Source: Fragilaria radians (lineage: Eukaryota; Bacillariophyta; Fragilariophyceae; Fragilariales; Fragilariaceae). Taken from it: DNA of 24,090 bases. Location of the stretch: the NCBI GenBank assembly GCA_900642245.1, contig CAAAJI010000141.1, positions 66,631 through 90,720 on the forward strand. The letters are read 5' to 3'. This document shows positions 1 through 8,902 of this stretch, in pieces; within the stretch, counting starts at the first letter, position 1, and each line of letters starts with the position of its first letter. The notes beneath the pieces were generated by a model that was not told where the DNA came from, searched no databases, and worked only from the letters and a program-made list of their open reading frames with translations. A program made the position numbers and the translations under genes.

Positions 1-935
1 ATTACCTTACGGTAGTGCTGGCTCCTTTATAAGTTATGGTTTTCCAAGTATGATAGATCCCTTTTTGCAATTTCCTGAGCTAGCTGAGAGTTGTTTGAAT
101 AAGGGTGATTAAGAGCACGTGAATGGCTTTGCTCATCAATTTTAGGAGTGATAAACACCAGCAAAGCAAACTCCATCTTCCAATTAAGATTAAACAAGAA
201 TATTTTTATGTATCTAACCTCAGAATCAATCTCACAAATCATCTACCCACTTTATGTTTTCCTTTACAATGTTTCAGCAGACTGCTAACTGAATATCAGG
301 AATAGTTATATTCCCAGTCTTTCCCTCGGGGGAAGTGAATCAGTTTCCTAAGTTATCTAACTATTTTTGTTGTTGCTTTCATTTGAACTTTAACTGTACG
401 TTTAGAATCGACTTGATCGAGTTTCGAACGAATTCGCAAACTGGTCATCGTCTGTGTCATCGAATTAACAGGGTCATTTCATAAATTTTGGCTCTTGTAC
501 TACGTACCAATCAGTAATGATGGATGGGTCTTTTTTGAGATTATAACGCGTCTCTGATCTGTGGTGCTATGACAAGTGACGATGCAGGCTCGGAGTTGTG
601 ACTGGGTTATTGAATTTTCGATTCTCGATGCCTTGTAAAATCTTTAGAAAGTTTACCACTGAGGTAAAAGAAAAGCTTTCTAAGCCCCTCTCGATGGACT
701 TTGGAATAGTCATCCTAGATCAACAAAGTCTTAACCTTATTGTGAATAGGCTCTTTTCTTTCGGGCTAAAAAGTCTTTTCTTGGTTTTCCTCCCATTTTC
801 GATTTGAGTCATTTTGAATGGATTTTTTATTTTTTCCACCGTCGGTAACATAAATCGCCAAGAAGCAAATTCTGGTAACGAGTTAAAAAGTCTGACCTCT
901 CACATCGATCGACTCCATCATCAATTATTATCATC
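1..935. other. 5' flank of GMD; no confident gene
   Basis: I see no convincing gene here. A 71-codon open frame lies on the minus strand (242 down to 27) and could be the last exon of a gene entering from the left, since it ends in a stop and I recognise no family. Positions 598-807 hold a 69-codon plus-strand frame without recognisable motifs and with a non-ATG opening codon. The last 100 bp before the GMD start are somewhat richer in GC and pyrimidine-rich just before the ATG, so the promoter and 5' UTR of GMD probably lie here. No clear TATA box was found. Confidence 0.3.
27..242 (-). CDS. possible terminal exon or small hypothetical ORF
   Basis: This minus-strand open frame of 71 codons ends with a TAA at 27-29. 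The C-terminal part is rich in polar residues (SNNSQLAQEIAKRDLSYLEN) and could form a helix. It has no recognised domain, no clear partner and no obvious start context. It may be the 3' exon of a gene whose upstream exons lie at higher coordinates, but no matching exon was found, and a chance ORF in AT-rich DNA is equally possible. Confidence 0.15.
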   Translation of the reverse strand: MICEIDSEVRYIKIFLFNLNWKMEFALLVFITPKIDEQSHSRALNHPYSNNSQLAQEIAKRDLSYLENHNL

Positions 936-2187
936 ATGTCTTCCGAACGTAAAGTAGCGCTTATCACTGGAATCACAGGCCAAGATGGATCTTACCTTGC
1001 AGAGTTTCTGCTTGCGAAGGGATATACAGTAAGTGGAGTCGCATTCGACGTTCGCATTCAAGTTTGCAATGGTCTGACAATGTGTTTGCCACCTTAATTT
1101 CCTTTTTAAGGTTCATGGAATTGTCCGTCGCTCTTCATGTTTCAACACTGGTCGTATTGACCACATCTACAGAGACCGCCATGAGACTGGAGTGAAGATC
1201 TTTCTTCATTACGGAGATTTGTGTGATGCCACGAACTTGATTACAATTATTGCCAATGTAAAGCCAACCGAGATTTACAACCTTGGAGCCATGTCTCATG
1301 TCAAGGTATCCTTTGATATGCCCGAATACACAGCCGATTGTGATGGTGTCGGTGTGCTGCGCATGCTGGATGCCATCCGCGCTTCTGGACTTGAAAAGTC
1401 TGTAAAATTCTACCAAGCCTCGACATCGGAATTGTATGGGTTGGTTCGAGAGGTCCCACAATCTGAGACTACTCCTTTCTACCCTCGTTCTCCCTACGCT
1501 GTTGCCAAGCAATATGCATTCTGGATTCTTGTGAATTACCGTGAGGCATATGGTATGCATCTGACAAACGGCATTCTTTTCAATCATGAATCTCCTCGTC
1601 GTGGTCGTACATTCGTGACTCGCAAGATCACAACAGGTGTCGCACGTATCCACGAAGGTCTTGATAAGACATTGTATTTGGGAAACATTGACGCTAAACG
1701 TGATTGGGGTCATGCTCGTGATTATGTAGAGGGTATGTGGATGATGTTACAAGTTGACGAGCCAGATGACTACGTATTGGCGACTGGAGAAACACATACG
1801 TAAGTTACACACACTTAAAACGAAGGGTATTCACAGAAGCCTTCAGAACGTAAACTAACTGTTGCTTTTTCATAATCTAGTGTCCGAGAGTTTGTTGAGA
1901 AAGCATTTGCAGTTGTTGGAACTACGGTCAAATGGATGGGTCCTACCGGAACAATTGATGAGATTGGTGTGGATGCAACTGATGAATCTCGTGTTTTGGT
2001 CAAGATTGATCCAAGATATTTCCGCCCCACTGAGGTAGACATATTGTTGGGAAATCCAACCAAGGCAAAAGAAAAGATTGGATGGGTAGCAAAAACGACC
2101 TTTTCGGAGCTTGTGAAGGAAATGGTAGAAGCAGACCTTGCAATGGTTCGCGGGGAGGCTGTGGATCCTGACCGAATGAAGACATAA
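936..2187 (+). CDS. GMD: GDP-mannose 4,6-dehydratase (three exons)
   Basis: The enzyme converts GDP-D-mannose to GDP-4-keto-6-deoxymannose with NADP(H), the committed step to GDP-L-fucose and GDP-rhamnose, and is usually cytosolic. Exons are 936-1028, 1111-1799 and 1881-2187, with introns of 82 bp (phase 0) and 81 bp (phase 2). Both have GTAAGT donors and AG acceptors. The joined product is 362 residues, a normal length for this extended-SDR family. The nucleotide-binding glycine motif TGITGQDGSYL is at residues 11-21. The catalytic set matches the family: T136 and E138 in STSELYG, then Y160 and K164 in YxxxK. The family strings NHESPRRGRTFVTRKI and GNIDAKRDWGHARDYV are intact. The ATG at 936 gives the expected short N-terminus before the glycine motif. 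No frameshift is present and all key residues are conserved, so it looks functional. A relic of its 3' end is repeated at 10962-11105. Confidence 0.95.
1029..1110 (+). other. GMD intron 1
   Basis: This 82-bp phase-0 intron has donor GTAAGT at 1029 and acceptor AG at 1109-1110. It interrupts the coding sequence just after GYT (residues 29-31), and the reading resumes with VHGIVRRSS, which matches the continuous family sequence. Confidence 0.9.
1800..1880 (+). other. GMD intron 2
   Basis: This 81-bp phase-2 intron has donor GTAAGT at 1800 and acceptor AG at 1879-1880. Splicing restores ATGETHTVREFVEKAF, the conserved GMD segment that corresponds to ATG(x)nVREFV in other members. Confidence 0.9.
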
Positions 2188-2404
2188 GAGGAGTCTTGTC
2201 ATCAAAATAACAAGAATAATGATGAATGAAATGTGATGCGAAAATAATAATAGGAAGTTCGAATATAAATGTATAACCCTTATTAATAACATTCTTTTTT
2301 GAAGATGGGATTCCTTGTTTTTCGTTCCGAAATTGTTGGCACTTACTAGGTTCTGTACTCGCACCGTAGTGGTGCAATTCCGGAAAATGCTCCAATTCTG
2401 CGGA
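2188..2404 (+). repeat. GMD 3' flank, duplicated at 11030-11200
   Basis: The GMD 3' UTR and adjoining intergenic DNA recur upstream of GT17-2. Shared strings include ATGAATGAAATGTGATGCG (2221-2239 and 11055-11073) and TACTCGCACCGTAGTGGTG (2354-2372), which matches 11142-11160 except for one C/T change. The duplicated block starts inside GMD exon 3 at about 2126 and continues into the GT17 fragment at 2405. Confidence 0.75.
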
Positions 2405-2795
2405 ACCAACTGGTATGGATTGTGGGTCTGAACAGCAAAACAATATCGTTTCACGTTGGAAGCAAGAAGGTATGCAACCTGAAGATGTTGCAATTATGGC
2501 AGAAATTGATGAGGTCTAGTCTAGAGACTTCCTTAGAGCATTACAAACATGTGACTTTTCAGAGCTACATACCGGTCAAAATTGTCATCATTCCAAAATT
2601 TGACCCTCAACTATATCCTTTGAGGAGACTCCACTTTGTATCAAAAAGAAAGAATGGTTCCATCCAGATGCAATTAGTGGTCAATGTGTGGATGGTATTG
2701 GTGACCCAAATGGCCCACCAATGCCATTTCAAAATTTTGAATTAAAGTATAGAGAAAAACATCAAAATTATGGATGATGCATGATTCAAACTATA
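2405..2795 (+). pseudogene. GT17-2-like glycosyltransferase fragment
   Basis: This is a decayed copy of the middle of GT17-2 (matching about 11788-12170). It lacks the N-terminal 180 codons and everything after about residue 310. In the frame of GT17-2 it reads SRWKQEGMQPEDVAIM, and then the acidic motif appears as AEIDEV instead of SDIDEV. An in-frame TAG follows at 2517-2519. Further damage occurs in the segment matching CHRPKICPST, and the copy ends with TGA codons near 2776. The junction at about 2405 joins GMD downstream DNA directly to the GT17 middle, so a deletion of roughly 0.6 kb relative to the 11-kb copy is the simplest explanation. Confidence 0.85.
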
Positions 2796-2799
2796 ACCC

Positions 2800-3800
2800 C
2801 ACCACCTGATGTGTAGTTTATGACTTTACTCCTTAAATGAAATTTATCAAAACATGATTTACTGCAATTGGAAGACTCTGTCCATCTGTTCCTCCTTTTG
2901 ACCATGGCATACCTAAATGTGTGTGGATTTTAGCAACACCAGGGATATAGTGACAATCTAAGGGAAAACCTTCTTCAGCCCATGCCTCATCCATAGGTCA
3001 TAAGACAGGGAGACTGCTGGAGCATGTGTCAACATTTGCTGCGCTTTTTTGACTGTCTCTGCTGTTTTTTTCAATCAAGTTCAGTGATAGCCAAGTTCTA
3101 GAAATCATATTTAGCCTAGGATCCCTTTTCATTTTCAAATTAATGAAGGCTTCATGTTCCACTAGAGACAATGGCACATACGCTAGTGCAGTGAGTGAAA
3201 TGATATCATCTTGAACTCAAACTGTTCCTAGGAATTTGAAGCATATTTGTCATTACTTATCAATCATTTTTCATATTTGAATTCTTTTTGGTTGTAGACA
3301 TAGCAAAGCAGGCATTTGCTTTACTTTTTTTAGCCACTTTTGTGCTTTTGCTCATCCAATAATTCTTGCTCTTTTCTTTCCTCACATTACTTTTGGGAGG
3401 AGCTAAAAATAAAGGAATATTGTTTTACATTTTGACAACCATGTTCATAGGTTCCTCTACAATTCTTCAAAAATGAAGGCTGTTTGGAGAAACACTTCAT
3501 GCAATAGTACCAAGGCATTTTACTGTCATTATTTGCATTGATACCATGTTTGAAAAACGCATAAGCTAATTGCTTTTTCTTCACAGTTCTATTTATTTCA
3601 GCAAAGTGTTCCATAGCACATCCAGTTCCTTGGCAATGTCTTGTACGGAACTGTGTTCATCAACAATACAGGATAATTGGATTACCTCACTTGCCTCATC
3701 TTTTTCCATGATAAGCTCAGACACATCTTCCTTTTCTTCAACTATACTGATTTTTGCATTAGTTTACCAAACGTATCATTAATTGTATCAATTTTTATTT
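2800..3800 (-). mobile_element. degenerate hAT-like transposase relic
   Basis: Reading the minus strand from about 3800 down, I see a 75-codon frame (3614-3387) with a CxxC followed by C and H residues (MPWYYCMKCFSKQPSFLKNC). This resembles the BED-type zinc finger found at the N-terminus of hAT transposases. Further down, with frame changes, comes YVPLSLVEHEAFINL near 3180-3136, then APAVSLSYDLWM at about 3020-2985. A segment with HTHLGMPWSKGGTDGQS follows near 2920-2880. The DLWM box after a hydrophobic strand is typical of the hAT RNase-H-like core. Stops and frameshifts are frequent and no terminal inverted repeats or target duplications were identified. The assignment rests on motif resemblance only. 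Confidence 0.5.
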
Positions 3801-3959
3801 CTCCCATGCCATCATCACTGTGAAACAACATAGGTGTAAACTCTTTCACAATATAGGGTTCAGTTCAATAACTCTCTATGGTTTTCTCCAAATCAATAGG
3901 AAATAAAGACATAAATAGCAGATTGCTTGCGTTGATTAATATTTTTTTACATATTGTTC

Positions 3960-6900
3960 TTCTACCGGTAGTTGTAAGTGTTGCTCCCACATAGGTCTGA
4001 ATATCGCTGATATGGCTCAACTTCGAGTCATCTACATGCCATGTAACAGTGTGTCTGCTTCCATTAACAATTCAATTCCCTACGCAAGGATCATCTGGAT
4101 CGATCTTAAATCCAATTTCCTCAAGATCTGTTCTCAGCTTTTGATAAAATAATAGTGATGCTTGGAGCATTCAATAAAGTGCTATTATAACTTGAACATG
4201 AAAAACGTGTTTTTCCATTTTCCAATACCAAATAATCTTTATGTCGCAAATCATCTAATGAGATTAACATTTCTGCCAATTTTCCTTTAATTTTCATAGT
4301 AATTTTCTCTTTTGTATCTTTGATTTCAGTTTGCACAAAGGCATTAGATATATACAATGTCATTATGTCTTATTGTTGATCGGCGTCAATAGCTGCTGTA
4401 ACTAAAATTTCCTTGGTCAATACAGTAGGACTTATAGTATCCTCTTTTCCAATACAACGTCTCTGTATGTGCCATTTGCATAGGTTCTTGCCTTAATCCT
4501 TCCATCTCTCTTTTCAACTAAAAATATCAGACCATCCATTGCACATCTCTTTTCTTTATGCGTCGTTGTTTGAATGCTGATTGGCTTGAATACTTCTCTC
4601 TATATCAACGGTATTAGTTCTTTCATTGCAACCTCATAATCTTCCTTTTCAAAACGTTTAATTTTTTGTGAACAATATCAATTTTTTTGTTACTGATACT
4701 GGAGTTAAGCATTGTCTTGTGATAACCTGTCTAGTTGCAAAATCAAGTAGATGATGTCCACCTTGCTCCCACGTTTCGGAGTAATATTTTTTAGAACTCT
4801 CCACTGCTAGTACCTTCAACATTATCTTGGGTATTTTGTAAAGAGGTAGTTGATGATAGGCAGCTCTAAATCTTTCTTTTATCACCCTGATATTCCGCGC
4901 TGCCTCTGGAACATGTTTATGAGGGATGGCATAGTAGATTATCACATAGTAAATGTCTTCCATATCTTTCATAATATGTCTAAATTTATTGTCACAGTTG
5001 ATGATGTTTATGGTAAATCCTGCCTTGTCGTAGATTCTGAAAATAGTATTTAAAGCATTTTTGAGTGATTACGTAGTTTGATCTGGAATAAATGTTGCGG
5101 TTCTGCAGAGTATCCTTCTGAAAACTGTTGTTAAAGCTGTCAAACCGTTGAAATTTATTTGTCCATGCAAAGTTTGACCTTTTGTTGATTGTTAATCTGC
5201 TTTGGAATCTCTATGCAATTTGATTCCACAGGAGCCGGTTTTCTTGTAACTGTTTTATGTTTCAATGCTCCAATGTCTGGTCCAAATACCAAGTCTGCTG
5301 CTTCGATATCTTTCAGTGTGATTGGTAAGTTTCTGATGGCACTCGTCTGAATTTTTGCCGTGAAGTCATAGACTGATGGAGATCTTAGCTCATGATATAG
5401 CTGTCTTGCTGCTTTTGCTCTCTTTATTTGTCATTTTGTGAAAAAAATGCATTTCCATCAACCCTGTCCATCATCATGATAACTTCTGACTTTTTCCATA
5501 ATATATGGTTGTTTAAAGACATATAGTCCACTTTCATTTCACTTAAACTTTACTTAATTATGTTGCAGACTCGCAATAAACGCATGTTCTCTTTTCGAAT
5601 TGTATCTGACCGGATGTTCATCTTTCATCTCAGAAAAGCTGAAAATATTGGTAATGGAGTCAGGATGGTACCAAGCCTCTCCATACTGCGGAACCTCTGC
5701 TCTCTTATCTGTAACTAATGTCCCTGCATTGGTTTGAAGTACTACCTCTTGGTCAACTCTTCGTATGTTTTTAACCTGTGATTACAAAACAAACTCACAG
5801 TAGATTGATTGTCCGACAAATAACATCTCTCATATTGTCAGATTGAATTAATTGCATACGGACTCCTCCCCAACCTGGAATTGAACTTTTTGTGGTTCTT
5901 GTGGTTCTTAAAATCTGTGGTTGTGCATCTGCTGATAGCGCTCCTTATCTTGAATCTCTATTTAGATGTAATTGCTGTTTGTTCTTGGATTTGTTAATTG
6001 TCCACTCTGATTTAGGGTTGTCTTTATGCTTGCATGCTAGCGATTTTATGACCACTCTTTCCGAAACAGTAACATTCTCCATCCATTTGTGTTCATGAAA
6101 CTTATAGAACTTCATCATGGTCATTATTTTCTTTCTTTGAAATATTATATTTCTGTCTTTCTGCTTTGGAATTACTGAGGATATTATCTGCTTCCAGTAA
6201 TGTCTTTGGATACTGGTTCTGCCAAGTGATATCTGACTTTGCAGTCCATTCAAGAAAGTCCCATATCTTGCTTGTCCGCATTCTCCATGTACGTGTAACC
6301 CAAAAGCTGATTGTATGCTTGGATCTTGCACATCTATATTTTCTGGGTCTGTTGAATCATATTCTTTCATTTGCACCAGACACTCTGGCAGAAAATGCAA
6401 TTCCATTACTTCATGTGAAAGTCGTAAACCTCTTGGTATACCTTTGTAAACTTTCATTCTCCCTTTATCTGAGATTGATCATGGCTCTGAGCGCATCATA
6501 AACATTTGAATTCTCATATTTTCTATCTTGATAGTGTAGAGAGATGTTGTTGTATTGCTTTCATCAACTGGATTGGGTCTCCTTTAATCTTTGATAAAAT
6601 TCTGACCTTCCTTCTAGCTTGTTCTGCATTGCTTTAGAGCGCTGGCTCCACAAAGATGCACAAGCTTTTGTCAAATTTGTTTCTAAGGTTTGTTGTCGTT
6701 TCATGTAGGCATCAAGTTTGCCTTGAATTCAATTTCAAACTGTCGGTCTTCCCTAATTCTAACTCTTTCATCATCATTGTCGCTCACATTCAGTGTTAGC
6801 TTATATTCATCAATGTTTTGAATTCATCTAACCATTCTAAAGTTGTGCCAACCTCATTGTCAAATTCAAAAGTTTGATATGATTTATCAAAAATTCTGTT

Positions 6901-7050
6901 GTCAACTCATACTCTGCAGCTTGACGAGCTGATCCTAAGAAGTACATGTAATCGGATAAATTCTTCTTCACAGGTTTTTAATATTTTCCTTTCTTTTTAA
7001 ACTCCTGCTTCACCTGATTCACTTGGCCTTTCACTGGAGCACTCATTGCT
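3960..7050 (-). mobile_element. degenerate Ty1/copia retrotransposon (minus strand)
   Basis: This is an inactive copia element read from about 7050 down to 3960, with the usual order preserved. A gag-like region (about 6900-5945) ends in a degraded zinc-knuckle-like segment. The protease/pre-integrase stretch near 5735-5560 reads TLVTDKRAEVPQYGEAWYHP and then DSITNIFSFSEM. Integrase and its downstream segment at 4972-4658 include HVPEAARNIRVIKERFRAAY and QGGHHLLDFATRQVITR. Reverse transcriptase at 4363 and below has ISNAFVQTEIKD, then DPCV and the HVDD box at 4038-4027. RNase H is missing. Stops and frame changes are scattered throughout. No flanking LTR pair was identified. Confidence 0.8.
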
Positions 7051-7164
7051 TTCCTTTCTGATGCTTGTTGCTGCTTAAGTTTATTTTCAAATCTTTACTC
7101 AACCCTGATGGTGTTATTTTACTCTAATTGTTTGGTATATCATTAATTTCCTAACTGTTTTGGT

Positions 7165-7400
7165 TCTCAGATTCCTTGATCCTCAAATTCTTTTTCAATT
7201 TTTCTCTGATTCTTTTTTTTTTCTCACATTCCTATTTCCGAATTCCATTTTTTTAATTTTCCTCAGATTCCTATTTCCGAATTCCGAATTAAATTTTTTT
7301 CAGATTCCTATTTCCGAATTCCGTTTTTGAACTTTTCTCAGATTCCTATTTCCAAATTTTCGAATTCCGTTATGTAAATTCTTTCATTTCCAAATTCCTT
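7165..7400. repeat. imperfect tandem repeat, unit about 38 bp
   Basis: Four imperfect copies of a unit containing CAGATTCCTATTTCCGAATT start near 7223, 7262, 7300 and 7338. Looser copies lie on both sides. The repeats are separated by T-rich runs of varying length. All frames contain stops, so this is a minisatellite rather than a coding repeat. It sits just beyond the gag end of the minus-strand copia relic. Confidence 0.75.
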
Positions 7401-8337
7401 TTCTTTGTTGAATTCTTCCCCTTTCGTTTAATTCTCTCTTTTCTTTTCGAGTAAAAGAAATCCCTGTTCCATTATCCCCAATGAACGGTGCTGACTTCAG
7501 TTCATTAAGATAATACCTAACACTATAGGTTGTAAGCAATACAGTCTAATAACACTATAATAAATTATTAAGGCTAGGCGATGTATGGGTGTACCAGTAC
7601 TGGAGATATCCAGAGTTATTGTTAGTTCATAGTAAATAATACTAGAATTAGTTTTCTTATATTTACTCATCTAAATTTAGAAATAGGTTACATAATTAAC
7701 CATTCTTTCTATACCTTCCAAAAATTTAGTGATGCTAAATATTGTTTATATATGAAAAGGTCATTTAATATCTTTTCAGAACCGGCATATCAGTGCAGTA
7801 AGAAAAATTATTACAGATTCATAAGTGACAAGCAGTAATCTATCAAGATTCACAATTGATGAATCTAAGTTGTGAATCTAAGATCACAAAGCCTAGAGGC
7901 TATGTGTTGAATCAAACACATAAGCTAAAGAGACTACGTAGTCAAGGAAACATGTTGCAATCGATTCACAAGAGATCTAGTATAAAAGTAACGTTTTAGA
8001 TCATAATTTACAATTTGTATAAACTATTAGAGCAGCTTACAGTAGGTGCCATGATATCCTTTGAATATCTACCAGAGGGTCCTAAATTGTTGCAATTCAC
8101 TATGATGAAGAGAATTGGATAAATGCTTCTTAGATTTTAACAAAAAAGAGATTTTTTCCTGATCCTAATATTTCTACTTGTCATTCACAATACTGTACCA
8201 TATACTCGCTAATTTCATAGTATCCAACACTAGCTGACTGCCCTTTCATAGCTTGAAAAATTTCAAAATAGAAAAACATATCATCTTTAATTTCTTTCAA
8301 AGCTTTGGCTCAATACTCTGTTTCACACGTTAGGTAT
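7401..8337. other. AT-rich intergenic DNA with inverted repeats
   Basis: I found no gene here. The stretch has two small inverted repeats: GATTCACAA (7847-7855) with TTGTGAATC (7870-7878), and TATGTGTT (7901-7908) with AACACATA (7915-7922, six-base loop). It may contain remains of an LTR or leader of the copia element to its left, but no second copy was found in the window. Confidence 0.35.
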
Positions 8338-8540
8338 TCATCTATTTTTAAAAGTGTTAATTAGGAAAGAAACAGTTTCCTTCACCAGACATGTCCAAAA
8401 TCTTGAAGAGTCCAAGTGCTTGTATATAAAACTGATAAGGATTTTTCCCCTCTTTCTATTTATATCTGTAAGCCGCTCTGTCATTTTTTGGGAAATCGTT
8501 CTGCTGCGCTTTGTTGTCATCATTGCCTCCATCCGATAGT
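8150..8540 (-). pseudogene. unrecognised decayed coding relic
   Basis: On the minus strand, short overlapping frames read as protein-like text, for example MSGEGNCFF and ALKEIKDDMFFYFEIFQAMK, but they change frame and contain stops. GEGNC-F faintly recalls the active-site strand of OTU cysteine proteases (DGNCxF), but the rest does not support that. I treat it as an unclassified relic. Confidence 0.2.
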
Positions 8541-8572
8541 GCCTTCAATCAAGAAATTGAATTATCTCATCT

Positions 8573-8902
8573 GTACCAGGTACTTTACTAGATCTCCTGG
8601 TACTAGCTAACTTTACGCGTAACTCTTTCCGATGACGTACGTCGCCTCTGACCTGGTTGAGCATAGCTGGAGACCATATGGCTGATCCTTCCAACATCAA
8701 GTTTCATTCTTAGATACTCCGTCTACTCGTTATTCGTCGTGGCATATATAAAAGTCGCGCGTATTCTCGTAATCGCGTTATTTTTTCGATTCTTCACTGT
8801 CCATCCCCAGTATCTATTGTAGTTGTCTCGTCGTTAGAAATAGAAGTAGCGCATGCAATATCATCGTTCATCGCCTACAAAGACGCCATATTTCTCCTCG
8901 AA
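8573..8902 (+). promoter_or_regulatory. putative promoter and 5' UTR of GT17-1
   Basis: Base composition shifts from AT-rich to more balanced at about 8600. A TATATAAAA box lies at 8745-8753, about 150 bp before the start codon. Upstream are a perfect palindrome GACGTACGTC (8634-8643), which contains the TGACGT half-site used by bZIP factors, and the inverted repeat GTACCAGG/CCTGGTAC (8573-8580 and 8596-8603). Homology with the upstream region of the 19424 gene stops within about 30 bp of the ATG, so the two paralogues have different promoters. Confidence 0.5.

Noticed and set aside
598..807. 69-codon plus-strand frame upstream of GMD
   Set aside because: It has no ATG at its opening, no motif and no conserved context; it may be chance.
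1135..1713. Long open frame of 192 codons on the minus strand inside GMD
   Set aside because: It lies opposite GMD exon 2, which has all family motifs; the minus-strand reading has no recognisable domain and is a shadow of codon use.
1870..2493. Long minus-strand frames over the GMD 3' end and the pseudogene
   Set aside because: They overlap GMD exon 3 and the GT17 relic and have no motifs of their own.
7165..7400. CRISPR-like array
   Set aside because: The spacers are T-rich and of uneven length, the repeats are imperfect and the genome is eukaryotic; this is a minisatellite.
8338..8539. OTU-type protease relic suggested by GEGNC-F on the minus strand
   Set aside because: Only a few residues match and the remainder of the domain is not visible.
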